Below, in pieces: positions 8,716 through 17,577 of a stretch of 34,800 nt of DNA (its first letter is position 1; each line of letters opens with the position of its first letter). Below the pieces are notes generated by a model, which ran no database searches, was not told where the DNA came from, and worked only from the letters and a program-made list of their open reading frames with translations. The translations under genes and the position numbers were made by a program. Source of the DNA: an uncultured Lachnospiraceae bacterium (lineage in GTDB: Bacteria > Bacillota > Clostridia > Lachnospirales > Anaerotignaceae); NCBI GenBank assembly GCA_944383855.1, contig CALWRB010000029.1, forward strand, positions 1 through 34,800, given 5' to 3'.

Positions 8716-9864
8716 ATGGAGAAAAAAGGTTTTTTTGAGGGCGGCTTTGGTAAATATATTTTGCCCGGCGTTATCGTGCAGTCCGTTATGGTCGGCGGCG
8801 GTTATGCTACAGGTCGTGAAATCATCGAGTACGGCGCGAAGTTCGGTGCTCTGGGCTGGATTGCAGGTCTGGGTATTTTCCTTGGCTTTGCTATTGTCGC
8901 GGTATTATCTTTTGAATTGATTCGTCTTTATAAGGTATATGACTATAAGTCTTTTATCAAGGAAATTGCAGGACCGTTCTGGATTTTATTCGATATCGTC
9001 TATGTAGTGCTGCTGGTTATCATTATCGCGGTTATGGCTTCGGCGACGGGGTCGATCGTGGAGCAGACGCTTGGTATGAATTACTATGTCGGCGTTGTAA
9101 CGGTTATCGTGATTGTAGGTATCCTGAATTTCTACGGGGAGCGTTTGATTGAACGTTTTGAAACATTGGGTACCGTTGCACTGTATGCAGGTTATATTCT
9201 GTTTGCGTTTTTGGTTATCAGCGGAAATATGGATAACATCAAGGAAGTATTTGCAACAACAGATACCTCTTATACACCCGGCGCGACTGCTCCTTTGGCG
9301 CTTTGGACCGGTATTATGTATGTAGGTTATAACCTGGTTTGCTTCCCTGCTTCCTTCTTTACCATCAAACGTCAGACCAGCAGAAAGCAATCTGTCATTG
9401 CTGGTATTATTGCGGGATTTTTGACAACGGTTCCTTGGTTCTTGACCTATTTTGCAGTTATGGGCTTCTATCCCAGCGAAGATGTTCTGGGTGCATCCGT
9501 ACCTTGGTTGGTTATGATGGCAAGCTCCGACGCAGGTGTTTTGGTCATCGCTTTCTTTGGTATCGTTATGGGTTGGACACTGATCGAAACTTCCACCGGT
9601 GTTATCCATGCGTTGATTGAGCGTATTAACGGTGCGTTGGAAGATTCGAATAAAAATCACCTGACAAGACCGCAGCAGGCGATCGTTACGATCATCATTC
9701 TGGTGGGCGCAATGTTCCTTTCCAGCGTAGGTATCATCGACCTGATCTCCAAAGGCTACAATGCGTGCGCATACGGCTTCCTGCTGATTTACCTGCTGCC
9801 TTTGATCACAGTAGGTGTATACAAAATCTGCAAAAAGAGAAAAGAAGAAGTCAGCGGTTCTTGA
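8716..9864 (+). CDS. YkvI-like integral membrane transporter
   Basis: 382 aa with about ten or eleven hydrophobic helices. The start region FGKYILPGVIVQSVMVGGGYATGRE carries an unwound-helix-like GGGYATGRE motif (about 25-33) typical of the YkvI branch of the APC/LeuT-like superfamily. Substrate unknown; relatives are thought to be cation-coupled small-solute transporters. The frame extends 37 codons upstream, but GGGAGG at 8704-8709 is six bases before ATG 8716, and the extra residues (Cys- and Arg-rich) do not look like family sequence, so 8716 is chosen. It has its own promoter and terminator, so it is monocistronic. Confidence 0.8.
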   Translation: MEKKGFFEGGFGKYILPGVIVQSVMVGGGYATGREIIEYGAKFGALGWIAGLGIFLGFAIVAVLSFELIRLYKVYDYKSFIKEIAGPFWILFDIVYVVLLVIIIAVMASATGSIVEQTLGMNYYVGVVTVIVIVGILNFYGERLIERFETLGTVALYAGYILFAFLVISGNMDNIKEVFATTDTSYTPGATAPLALWTGIMYVGYNLVCFPASFFTIKRQTSRKQSVIAGIIAGFLTTVPWFLTYFAVMGFYPSEDVLGASVPWLVMMASSDAGVLVIAFFGIVMGWTLIETSTGVIHALIERINGALEDSNKNHLTRPQQAIVTIIILVGAMFLSSVGIIDLISKGYNACAYGFLLIYLLPLITVGVYKICKKRKEEVSGS

Positions 9865-9939
9865 TCTGATTTCTGTTCCATATCCGAAGGGTCCATCCGA
9901 ACGGGAGAGTTCCCGTTTCCCAAACGGAAGTGTTTTGAA

Positions 9940-9980
9940 AAATCCGTTTTTGCCAATTTCGGCAAAAACGGATTTTTTTT
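9940..9980 (+). terminator. Intrinsic terminator of the YkvI-like gene
   Basis: A perfect 15-bp stem (9940-9954 with 9961-9975), loop AATTTC, T run. Confidence 0.92.
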
Positions 9981-10009
9981 CGGATATACAGGTTTTTTTC
10001 TGCCGTCTA

Positions 10010-10038
10010 TTGCCAAGAGGCAAAAAGCGGTATATACT
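10010..10038 (+). promoter_or_regulatory. Sigma-A promoter of the UPF0371 gene
   Basis: TTGCCA (10010-10015), 17-bp spacer, TATACT (10033-10038), about 90 bases before ATG 10133. Confidence 0.7.
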
Positions 10039-10132
10039 AATCAGAGGAAATGCAGGCATGCCGGTTGACAGTTTTTTTGTCAGGCTGACATGTCTATTGT
10101 TTTTTGAGCGGAAATATTAAGGGGTATGTGAT

Positions 10133-11614
10133 ATGAAAATTGGATTTGATAATGAAAAATATCTGAAGATGCAGTCTGAGCGAATCAAAGAGCGGATCGG
10201 ACAGTTTGGGGGCAAGCTGTATCTGGAGTTTGGCGGTAAATTATTCGATGATTACCATGCTTCTCGTGTTTTGCCCGGATTTGAGCCGGACAGTAAAATC
10301 AATATGCTGGTACAGCTCAAAGACGATGCGGAGATTATTCTGGTAATCAATGCGGGCGATATTGAAAAGAATAAAGTGCGCGGGGATCTTGGGATTACCT
10401 ATGATATGGACGTGCTGCGCCTGATCGATGCGTTCCGAGGCTATGGATTATATGTGGGCGGTGTGGTGCTGACTTGCTTCAGTGGACAGCCGGGTGCTGT
10501 GGCATACCGTAAAAAACTGGAACAGTTGGGACTGAAGGTATATCAACATTATCCGATTGAGGGATACCCTGCCAATATCCCGCTGATCGTCAGTGACGAA
10601 GGGTACGGCAAAAATGATTATATCGAAACGAAAAAACCGCTGGTGGTCATTACAGCACCGGGACCCGGCAGCGGAAAAATGGCGGTTTGTCTTTCTCAGC
10701 TGTACCATGAACATAAAAGAGGCATCAAAGCGGGATACGCAAAATTCGAAACTTTCCCGATCTGGAACCTGCCGCTGCGCCATCCGGTCAATGTGGCGTA
10801 TGAAGCGGCAACGGCTGATTTGAATGATGTGAATATGATCGATCCGTTCCATTTGGAAGCATATGGTGAAACAACGGTCAATTATAACCGTGATGTAGAG
10901 GTGTTTCCCGTGCTGCGCGCGATGTTTGAGCAGATTTACGGAAATTCCCCTTACCAATCTCCGACGGATATGGGTGTCAATATGGCGGGCAACTGTATCA
11001 TCGACGACGCGGCGACCAGAGAGGCTTCTTGTCAGGAGATCATCAGACGCTACTACAGTGCGCTGTGTGACCGCAGAAAAGGAAACTGTGGGGATGACTG
11101 CGTATTTAAACTGGAGCTGTTGATGAAACAGGCAGGTATTTCTCCCGAAGACCGCCCTGTGATCGCAGCTGCCAATGCATTGGCGGAACAGACCGGAGCG
11201 CCTGCGGTTGCGGTTTCACTGCCGGACGGAAGCATCGTGACAGGAAAAACCAGCACACTCTTGGGAGCGTCTTCCGCGATGCTGCTCAATGCATTGAAAA
11301 AACTCAGCGGTATCGAAGATGAGGTCAAGCTGATCGCGCCGACCATCATCGAGCCGATCCAGCATTTGAAGGTAGGGCATCTGGGCAATCATAACCCCAG
11401 ACTGCATACAGACGAAATTTTGATCGCACTGAGCATTTGCGCCGCGACAGACCCGCTGGCGGAACGCGCGATGGAGCAGTTGGATCGCCTGAAAGGCTGT
11501 GAAGTACATTCTACCGTGATCCTTTCTTCCGTAGATGATCGTATTTTCCATAAGTTGGGCATGAATCTGACGTGCGAGCCGATGTACCAGACCAAAAAAT
11601 TATTCCATAAATAA
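10133..11614 (+). CDS. DUF1846 / UPF0371 family protein
   Basis: 493 aa, matching the usual length of this family, which is common in Firmicutes and has known structures but no firmly assigned function. Sequence landmarks: [18 protein letters not shown] at the start, [20 protein letters not shown] near 28-48, a Gly-rich [20 protein letters not shown] segment near 175-195 that looks like a phosphate-binding loop, and [19 protein letters not shown] near 420. The P-loop-like segment suggests nucleotide binding, but that is inference. AAGGGG (10119-10124) precedes ATG 10133. Monocistronic, with its own promoter and terminator. Confidence 0.9.
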   Translation: MKIGFDNEKYLKMQSERIKERIGQFGGKLYLEFGGKLFDDYHASRVLPGFEPDSKINMLVQLKDDAEIILVINAGDIEKNKVRGDLGITYDMDVLRLIDAFRGYGLYVGGVVLTCFSGQPGAVAYRKKLEQLGLKVYQHYPIEGYPANIPLIVSDEGYGKNDYIETKKPLVVITAPGPGSGKMAVCLSQLYHEHKRGIKAGYAKFETFPIWNLPLRHPVNVAYEAATADLNDVNMIDPFHLEAYGETTVNYNRDVEVFPVLRAMFEQIYGNSPYQSPTDMGVNMAGNCIIDDAATREASCQEIIRRYYSALCDRRKGNCGDDCVFKLELLMKQAGISPEDRPVIAAANALAEQTGAPAVAVSLPDGSIVTGKTSTLLGASSAMLLNALKKLSGIEDEVKLIAPTIIEPIQHLKVGHLGNHNPRLHTDEILIALSICAATDPLAERAMEQLDRLKGCEVHSTVILSSVDDRIFHKLGMNLTCEPMYQTKKLFHK

Positions 11615-11621
11615 TAAACAG

Positions 11622-11666
11622 AAAAAAAGCGGAGCGACCTGCTGCGGCGGAGAACCCGCTTTTTCC
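11622..11666 (+). terminator. Intrinsic terminator of the UPF0371 gene
   Basis: AAAAAGCGG pairs with CCGCTTTTT around a GC-rich loop of about 23 bases. Confidence 0.7.
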
Positions 11667-11689
11667 TTGTGTCTTTCCAAACGGCGGAA

Positions 11690-11718
11690 TTGACAGAAAA
11701 AGAAAGAACAGGTATCCT
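11690..11718 (+). promoter_or_regulatory. Sigma-A promoter of add
   Basis: TTGACA (11690-11695), 17-bp spacer, TATCCT (11713-11718). A short leader of about 35 bases follows. Confidence 0.75.
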
Positions 11719-11761
11719 ATCGTTAGAATATACTTGCCAATAAGATAGAGGAGGGTGCGGT

Positions 11762-12781
11762 ATGACAAAATATCCATTTCCCAAAGTAGAGCTGCATTTG
11801 CATTTAGACGGCTCCGTATTGCCGGAAACGGCATGGGAGCTTGCGCAGGCGCAGGGGGTTACGCTGCCGGCGGACAGTTTGGAAGAATTTCGGAAGTTTA
11901 TCGTGGTAACGGCGGATTGCCGCAGTGTCAACGAATATTTGAAACGGTTTGAAATACCGTTACAGATTTTGCAGGATACGGCATCGTTACAGCGTGTGAC
12001 GAAGGAATTGATCTGTCTTTTGGAAAGTCAAGGGGTAGCGTATGCAGAAATTCGTTTTGCACCGCAGTTACATACCAGAAAAGAACTTTCGCAAGAGGAC
12101 GCGATTCGCGCGGTGCTGGCGGGCAGAGAGGAAGCATTGCGCATGTGCAAAGAAATCAAAATCGGTATCATTCTTTGTACGATGTGTGTGGGAGAAGAAA
12201 CGCTGAACGAAAAAGAGAATTTGGAAACGGTGGAATTGGCAAAGAAATATCTGGGACAGGGCGTCGTTGCCATTGATTTGGCGGGCGCAGAGGGCATTGT
12301 ACCGCTGACGCATTTTTCTCCCGTTTTTCAAAAGGCAAAAGAATTGGGTGTGCCGTTTACCTGCCATGCGGGCGACAGCCAAGAGTCAGATACGGTAGAA
12401 GATGCGATGAATTTCGGCAGCCGAAGGATCGGACACGGGCATCATATTTATGAGGACGAGAGCTTATGCTGCCGTGCGATACAGGATAAAGTCACATTGG
12501 AGATCTGCCCCACCAGCAACATTCAGTGCCAGACGAGATTTGATTATGACAAACACCCTGCCAAGATGCTGTTTGACATGGGGCTGCGTGTGACGATCAA
12601 TACGGATAATATGGTACTGTCCAATATCGATCTGGACCATGAGTATGACTGCTGTATCGAAAAAATGGGATTTACCGAGAAAGATTTGATCCAAATGAAT
12701 CTGTACGCCGCGGAAGCGGCATTCCTGCCGGAAGATGAGAAAAAAGAACTGATTGAGCGGATACGGGGGTATTTGCAATGA
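11762..12781 (+). CDS. add: Adenosine deaminase family protein
   Basis: 339 aa, usual length. The family hydrolyses adenosine to inosine in purine salvage. Metal ligands are visible: H12 and H14 in VELHLHLDGS, H202 in CHAGDS, H225 in RIGHGHH, D282 in NTDN. Two positions differ from the mammalian enzyme: the catalytic Glu of HAGE is Asp205 here, and the second Asp of the TDD motif is Asn283 (the latter also occurs in other bacterial members). So adenosine is the likely but not certain substrate; other aminopurine compounds are possible. AGGAGGG (11749-11755) precedes ATG 11762. The stop overlaps the start of the next gene (ATGA), giving translational coupling. Confidence 0.85.
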   Translation: MTKYPFPKVELHLHLDGSVLPETAWELAQAQGVTLPADSLEEFRKFIVVTADCRSVNEYLKRFEIPLQILQDTASLQRVTKELICLLESQGVAYAEIRFAPQLHTRKELSQEDAIRAVLAGREEALRMCKEIKIGIILCTMCVGEETLNEKENLETVELAKKYLGQGVVAIDLAGAEGIVPLTHFSPVFQKAKELGVPFTCHAGDSQESDTVEDAMNFGSRRIGHGHHIYEDESLCCRAIQDKVTLEICPTSNIQCQTRFDYDKHPAKMLFDMGLRVTINTDNMVLSNIDLDHEYDCCIEKMGFTEKDLIQMNLYAAEAAFLPEDEKKELIERIRGYLQ

Positions 12782-13089
12782 AGGAAGAACAAAATCTGGA
12801 AGCGGTATTCGCTGCCGCATTGGAAGAAAACCTGCAAAAAGCCGAGCAGGCAGGTGTTCGTGATGCAAGGCTCAGACAGGCGGCGCAAAAGTACGGAGCG
12901 GTGCGGGCGGTAAAGGAAGTGCTGCGCAAAAAGAAGGAAACAGACGGATTTCGCGCGCTGGCGGCGGAAAATTTAACTGCGCTGAGTGTGGAAGCGCTGG
13001 TCGCGCAGGAAAAATTCGGCGCATTGTTTACAGATGATGAAGTGAATCTGTGCTATGCACTGTTATGTGAGGAAGGGTATTTCGGTTAA
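12778..13089 (+). CDS. Small protein of unknown function coupled to add
   Basis: 103 aa, start overlapping the add stop as ATGA at 12778-12781. No signal peptide or membrane segment. Residues 1-60 are charged and helical. The C-terminal part (about 39-103) reads YGAVRAVKEVL ... FRAL ... LTALSVEALV ... F-x-x-LFTDDEV ... LL-x-EEGY. From memory this pattern (G-x-V-A-V-x-x-L, then L-x-VE-x-LV, F-x-x-LF, a Cys or Arg, and GY) recurs in many uncharacterised bacterial proteins, but I cannot name a family. The codon use is like that of add. It is real by coupling and by the terminator that follows; its function is unknown. Confidence 0.8.
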   Translation: MKEEQNLEAVFAAALEENLQKAEQAGVRDARLRQAAQKYGAVRAVKEVLRKKKETDGFRALAAENLTALSVEALVAQEKFGALFTDDEVNLCYALLCEEGYFG

Positions 13090-13158
13090 AAAAAGGAACG
13101 CAAACAAAGCAGGAATCACTGCGGTGTTTTTGTAAGTGGGCGTTATATTTCAAATCGC

Positions 13159-13203
13159 AACAGGAGTTTTCCGGATTTTTACCAAGAAAACTCCTGTTTT
13201 TTT
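13159..13203 (+). terminator. Intrinsic terminator of the add operon
   Basis: A perfect 13-bp stem (13159-13171 with 13186-13198) and a T run. On the minus strand there is no T run, so it serves the plus strand. Confidence 0.88.
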
Positions 13204-13277
13204 GTCCGGGCGTAAATCTATATTGCGGATATGCCGGTTTTGCTGCCCGCCTGAAAGAAAGCGCGATGCATTTGCCG

Positions 13278-13853
13278 CTAAGCATGGAAAAAACCGTAGA
13301 TGCCCATGGAAAATAACAGCACGCCGGAAAGTATCCCCCAAAACTCCTCTTTCAGATGCAGTGCAAAGCGTCTGCCTAAGGCATCACCCAAAGAAAGCAG
13401 AAGGATTTGCAGAAAAGCGGTCAACGGCGGCAGTAAAAAAGGGTTTTGATGCGCGCCTGCCGCAAGGGAAACGCCGCAGCTATCCAAAGAAAGCAAAAGA
13501 CCTAACAGGACTGCTTCTTTTGGCTCGATGACAGAGGAAGCATTTTGATCGCAAGCAGAAGGGTTAGAGGGAAGCCCCTCTTTTTTTTTGCCAAAAAATG
13601 GCTGAAGGATAAAAAACAGTCCGAACAGGCAGAGCATACCCATAGAAAGAGGGACCGCCAGCGTGAGCGGCAGAATATGGAACAAACGCGCGCCCAGTAT
13701 CAGAAAACAAAATAAAATCAGACAAGTAACGATGGAAACAACCACCTTAGAGCGAAGCGGGAACTGCATTCGGCGAAGCCCGTAAGCGATACCGATGCCA
13801 AATGCATCTAAACTCAGTGAAAACGCAAGTAAAACAGCCGAACCCAATGACAT
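13278..13853 (-). CDS. ytaF: YtaF/MntP-family sporulation membrane protein
   Basis: 191 aa with six predicted membrane helices in two similar halves, each opening with a LSLD motif (AFSLSLDAFGIGIAYG near the start; LLLSLDSCGVSLAAG after the midpoint). That is the hallmark of the MntP/YtaF family; MntP exports Mn2+, and YtaF is the sporulation-associated branch. A soluble linker (about 91-110) separates the halves. The frame can begin at GTG 13865, but that codon is part of the AGGAGGTG ribosome-binding site, so ATG 13853 is the start. Divergent from the Ca2+ ATPase, with about 126 bases between the two start codons. YtaF is preferred over MntP by the GIAYGLRRM segment, but this is moderate. 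Confidence 0.8.
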   Translation of the reverse strand: MSLGSAVLLAFSLSLDAFGIGIAYGLRRMQFPLRSKVVVSIVTCLILFCFLILGARLFHILPLTLAVPLSMGMLCLFGLFFILQPFFGKKKEGLPSNPSACDQNASSVIEPKEAVLLGLLLSLDSCGVSLAAGAHQNPFLLPPLTAFLQILLLSLGDALGRRFALHLKEEFWGILSGVLLFSMGIYGFFHA

Positions 13854-13979
13854 TTTTTTGCGCACCTCCTCTCATCAGAATATGCTGCGGTCATTTTTTT
13901 GTGCCGCGAGGCATAGACTGTAATCAAAGAACAGGACAAACCTTACCAAATACCAAGGAAAAAAGGAGCAGATCAAAAG

Positions 13980-16631
13980 ATGAAATGGTGGAGCAAAGAT
14001 GGAAAAGAGGTATTGGCTGCACTGCAAAGCGATCCGCAAAGCGGATTGAGCAGTCAGGAAGCTTTACGCAGAGCACAACAGCAGGGGAAAAATAAGCTAT
14101 CGGAAGGCGATGGCAAAAAGAACGTGTTGCAGCGGTTTTTGGCACAGATGAATGATTTTATGGTCATTGTATTGCTGGCTGCGGCAGGGGCTTCCTGGTG
14201 GGTGTCTGCAAGAGAAGGGGAAAGCATTGCTGCGGACAGCCTGATTATCATTGGGATCGTGGTATTAAACGGCATTTTCGGTGTGGTGCAGGAAGGAAAG
14301 GCGGAAAAGGCGCTGGAAGCGTTAAAGGCGTTGGCTGCACCCAAGGCAAGAGTGCTGCGTGACGGGAAGGAAACGGAGATTAGCGCGGAAGATGTGGTGC
14401 AGGGAGATATTTTGCTGTTGGAAGCGGGGGACTATGTCGCGGCAGATGGCAGAATACTGGAAAGCTACAGTTTACAAGCGGAAGAAAGCGCATTGACAGG
14501 CGAATCCACGGCATCAGACAAGCAGCGCACCGCACCGTTAAAAGAGGAAACGCCGATTGGTGACAGGGCGAATATGGTATTCGCGGGAACGTACATCACT
14601 TATGGCAGAGCGAAGGCGATCGCGACAAATATCGGTATGGATACAGAAATGGGTCAGATCGCCGCGCTTTTGGGACGGGAAGAAGAAAGTCAGACACCGC
14701 TGCAAAAACGTTTGGCAAGAACGGGGAAACAGCTTGGCACGGCGGCATTGCTGATCTGTGGTTTGATTTTTTGCATCGGCGTGAAGCAGGGCAAAGACCC
14801 GTTGGATATGTTTATGACCTCTGTCAGCTTGGCGGTTGCCGCTATTCCGGAAGGCTTGCCTGCGATCGTGACGGTGGTGCTTGCGGTGGGAATGCAGCGT
14901 ATGAGTCGGGCAAATGCCGTGATGCGCAGGCTTTCCGCGGTGGAAACATTGGGCAGTGCGACAGTGATTTGTTCTGACAAAACGGGGACGCTGACACAAA
15001 ATAAAATGCGTGTCGCGCAGATGGCGGATATGCAGGGGGATTGTGCGAACAAAGCGGAGAAGAAAGAATTTCTTCTGACACTGGCTGCGCTTTGCTCTGA
15101 CGCGGCGGCACAAAACAGCGAGAAAAAAGGTGAACCGACCGAATGTGCTCTGATCGAAGCGGGGCAGGAGGAAGGGCTTGATATTGTCGAACTGCGGGAA
15201 GAAATGAAACGAATCGGTGAGATTCCATTTTCTTCGGAACGCAAGGAGATGACAACGCTGCACCATATGCCGGAAGGGGATTATTTATTCATCACAAAAG
15301 GTGCGCCCGAGGTGGTGCTTGCGCAGTGCAGTCATTATATGGCAGAACGGGGAAGCCGCCCGTTTGACAGCTCTGCCAGAGCGAAAGCCTCGGCATTAAA
15401 CGGTGCATTGGCAGGCGGTGGTCTGCGGGTCATAGCGATCGCTTTTGACAGGCGGCAGACGGCAGCAGACAAGTCTTCGTGGGAGAAGAATTTAACATTT
15501 GCGGGATTTTTTGCATTGGCGGACCCGCCCAGACCGGAAGCGAAAGATGCTGTAAGGCAGTGCAAGGAGGCAGGGATTCGCCCTGTGATGATTACCGGGG
15601 ATCACAGCCTGACGGCAAGGCGAATCGCGCAGGAACTGGGGATTTTTGAAAAGGGCGATCGTTTGTTAACGGGAAAAGAACTGGACGAGATGCAGGAAGA
15701 AGAATTGCGGGAAGCGGTAACGCATACTACAGTTTTTGCAAGGGTATCCCCGACGCATAAAGTGCAGATCGTCAAAGCATTCCAGGCATCAGGGCACATT
15801 GCTGCGATGACGGGGGACGGTTTGAATGATGCCCCTGCGCTCAAAGCGGCGGATATTGGCTGTGCAATGGGGAAAAACGGTACGGAAGTGGCAAAGAGCG
15901 CTGCCGATCTGGTATTGGCAGATGATAATTTCGCAACGATCGTATCCGCGGTCAGAGAAGGCAGAGGGATTTATGATAATATCAAAAAAGCGGTTCATTT
16001 TCTGCTTTCCAGCAACATTGGTGAGATCGCCGTGATATTTTTTGCGATGTGCTTTGGCTGGGCGACACCGCTGCTGCCGATACAGCTGTTATGGGTCAAT
16101 CTGGTAACAGATTCGCTGCCTGCCATTGCGCTTGGATTGCAGCCGACCGCTGCCGATATTATGAAGAGAAAGCCTTTGCGCAATGAAGCCAGCTTATTTT
16201 CCGGCGGTATGGGGCAAAAAATCGCATTGGAAGGGTTTATGATCGGTGCATTGACGCTGCTTGCCTTTGCGGTGGGGCATGTATATTATGACGGGCAGAA
16301 CGGCTATCTTTATGCACGGACCATGGCATTTGCCGTACTGAGCTTATCTCAGCTGGTACATGCGTTTAATATGCAGACGGAAGATTCTTTATGGCATCTG
16401 TCAATACTGGAGAACCGCTTTTTGGTGGGCGCGTTTTGCATTGGCTCTTTTTTACAGATGGCGGTGATTATGTTTCCGCCCGCGGCGGCTTTGTTCGGCA
16501 CAACGCCACTGCATTTGCGTCAGTGGGGCGTGGTTTGGGCATTGAGTTTTGCGCCGATCGTACTGGTGGAGTTGGAAAAATACATGATACGGTTTTTGGA
16601 AAGGAAGAAAGAAATGGCGCAGCAAAACTAA
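13980..16631 (+). CDS. Calcium-translocating P-type ATPase (P2A)
   Basis: 883 aa. Pumps Ca2+ out of the cytoplasm at the cost of ATP. Domains: N-terminal actuator (about 1-50 and 110-230, with LTGES), PEGLP in helix M4 (Glu291), phosphorylation site CSDKTGTLTQ (Asp333), KGAPE in the nucleotide domain, hinge TGDGLNDAPAL (Asp613, Asp617), then six C-terminal helices. Calcium-site residues known from SERCA are present: Glu in M4 PEGLP, Asn and Glu in M5 SSNIGEI, Asn, Thr and Asp in M6 VNLVTDSLPAIALG. That supports Ca2+ over Na+/K+ or H+. AGGAG (13964-13968) is 11 bases before ATG 13980, slightly long. It is divergent from the YtaF/MntP-like gene, another possible cation exporter. Confidence 0.93.
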   Translation: MKWWSKDGKEVLAALQSDPQSGLSSQEALRRAQQQGKNKLSEGDGKKNVLQRFLAQMNDFMVIVLLAAAGASWWVSAREGESIAADSLIIIGIVVLNGIFGVVQEGKAEKALEALKALAAPKARVLRDGKETEISAEDVVQGDILLLEAGDYVAADGRILESYSLQAEESALTGESTASDKQRTAPLKEETPIGDRANMVFAGTYITYGRAKAIATNIGMDTEMGQIAALLGREEESQTPLQKRLARTGKQLGTAALLICGLIFCIGVKQGKDPLDMFMTSVSLAVAAIPEGLPAIVTVVLAVGMQRMSRANAVMRRLSAVETLGSATVICSDKTGTLTQNKMRVAQMADMQGDCANKAEKKEFLLTLAALCSDAAAQNSEKKGEPTECALIEAGQEEGLDIVELREEMKRIGEIPFSSERKEMTTLHHMPEGDYLFITKGAPEVVLAQCSHYMAERGSRPFDSSARAKASALNGALAGGGLRVIAIAFDRRQTAADKSSWEKNLTFAGFFALADPPRPEAKDAVRQCKEAGIRPVMITGDHSLTARRIAQELGIFEKGDRLLTGKELDEMQEEELREAVTHTTVFARVSPTHKVQIVKAFQASGHIAAMTGDGLNDAPALKAADIGCAMGKNGTEVAKSAADLVLADDNFATIVSAVREGRGIYDNIKKAVHFLLSSNIGEIAVIFFAMCFGWATPLLPIQLLWVNLVTDSLPAIALGLQPTAADIMKRKPLRNEASLFSGGMGQKIALEGFMIGALTLLAFAVGHVYYDGQNGYLYARTMAFAVLSLSQLVHAFNMQTEDSLWHLSILENRFLVGAFCIGSFLQMAVIMFPPAAALFGTTPLHLRQWGVVWALSFAPIVLVELEKYMIRFLERKKEMAQQN

Positions 16632-16668
16632 AATACATCTGACAGACTAAACTATCGGCACAGAAAAA

Positions 16669-16713
16669 CAGCCGTGCAGAAAAGGGGGATCCGTCCCTTT
16701 TTCACACGGCTGT
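16669..16713. terminator. Putative terminator hairpin between convergent genes
   Basis: ACAGCCGTG pairs with CACGGCTGT, with an inner AAAAGGG / CCCTTTTT stem. It lies between the 3' ends of the ATPase and gntR and could serve either. The T runs are inside the hairpin rather than after it, so it is weaker than the others here. Confidence 0.55.
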
Positions 16714-16724
16714 ATGTGTTTGAT

Positions 16725-17354
16725 TCAAAGGTGTTTATCGTAGTGGATATCCAGCCAATGCAGTGCGGCAGCGCTGTCGCCGGATTCGATACTTTTGAGG
16801 ATCATGGAATGCTCAAAGATATTCTGCGCTCTGTCATGCTCCCCGCGCTGATGAATGTCCAGTGCCATCAGGAAAAAGACATCTTCAATCTGTTCATAAA
16901 TGGAAAGCAGATAGTTATTTTTTGCGGCAAGCACGATGCTTTTATCAAACATCAATGCCGATTTTACCGACGCGTGCAAATCGCCGGAATTTGCGTATTC
17001 CTGCTGGATTGCCCAGTATTTGCGCATTTCAGGAATCGCTTCTGCAACCGTATTTTGCCTCAGACAAAGATTATAGGCACCGGACACCATAATATGCAGG
17101 GTGGAAGCGATCTCGTGATAGGTAACGGGGTCAAAGGAGATCACTCTGGCACCGTTGTTTGGAATGATCTCCACCAGACCATGCTTTTCCAACATAGTCA
17201 GCGCTTCTCGAATAGGAGAGTTGCTGACGTTTAATTCCGCGGCGAGGGTGTCGATATTGACCTTTTCGCCCAAGTGGTACTGTTGTGTCAGGATCTTATC
17301 CTTAATGATTTCATAAACTTGCTCTTTAATCGTTGTTTTGGTTAGTTTTACCAT
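16725..17354 (-). CDS. GntR-family transcriptional regulator (FCD/FadR subfamily)
   Basis: 209 aa. N-terminal winged helix-turn-helix (about 8-70) with the GntR signature ILTQQYHLGEKVNIDTLAAE, then LNVSNSPIREALTMLEKHGL and NNGARVISF. The C-terminal helical FCD domain (about 80-205) would bind a small ligand, often a carboxylate with a metal. The frame could start at 17387, but that ATG has no ribosome-binding site; ATG 17354 has an AAGGGCGG just upstream and matches the family start. No metabolic gene adjoins it, so the target cannot be guessed; a palindrome in its own promoter suggests autoregulation. Confidence 0.9.
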   Translation of the reverse strand: MVKLTKTTIKEQVYEIIKDKILTQQYHLGEKVNIDTLAAELNVSNSPIREALTMLEKHGLVEIIPNNGARVISFDPVTYHEIASTLHIMVSGAYNLCLRQNTVAEAIPEMRKYWAIQQEYANSGDLHASVKSALMFDKSIVLAAKNNYLLSIYEQIEDVFFLMALDIHQRGEHDRAQNIFEHSMILKSIESGDSAAALHWLDIHYDKHL

Positions 17355-17393
17355 GTGATTCCGCCCTTTTGCCCGTAAAATATTCATTGATTC

Positions 17394-17422
17394 ATTATTT
17401 CAAATTTTTGCGCAAAAATCAA
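17394..17422 (-). promoter_or_regulatory. Putative gntR promoter with palindromic operator
   Basis: On the minus strand: TTGATT (17417-17422), 17-bp spacer, AATAAT (17394-17399). A perfect 14-base palindrome TTTTTGCGCAAAAA (17405-17418) fills the spacer and touches the -35, a position suited to repressor binding. Confidence 0.5.
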
Positions 17423-17507
17423 GAGGATTTTCGCCGCAAGGCGCATTTTTCGGACAAAAATGCCAAGAAAATAGGGTTATGATAAAAAAGAAAGCAAGAG
17501 AGAAGTT

Positions 17508-17536
17508 TTGACTTTTTGCAGTGTTTGCTCTATACT
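17508..17536 (+). promoter_or_regulatory. Sigma-A promoter of the pseudouridine synthase gene
   Basis: TTGACT (17508-17513), 17-bp spacer, TATACT (17531-17536), about 40 bases before ATG 17578. Confidence 0.8.
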
Positions 17537-17577
17537 GGGAAAAAAGAAGCAGAGGAACGAAAAAAGCGGAGGCATCC

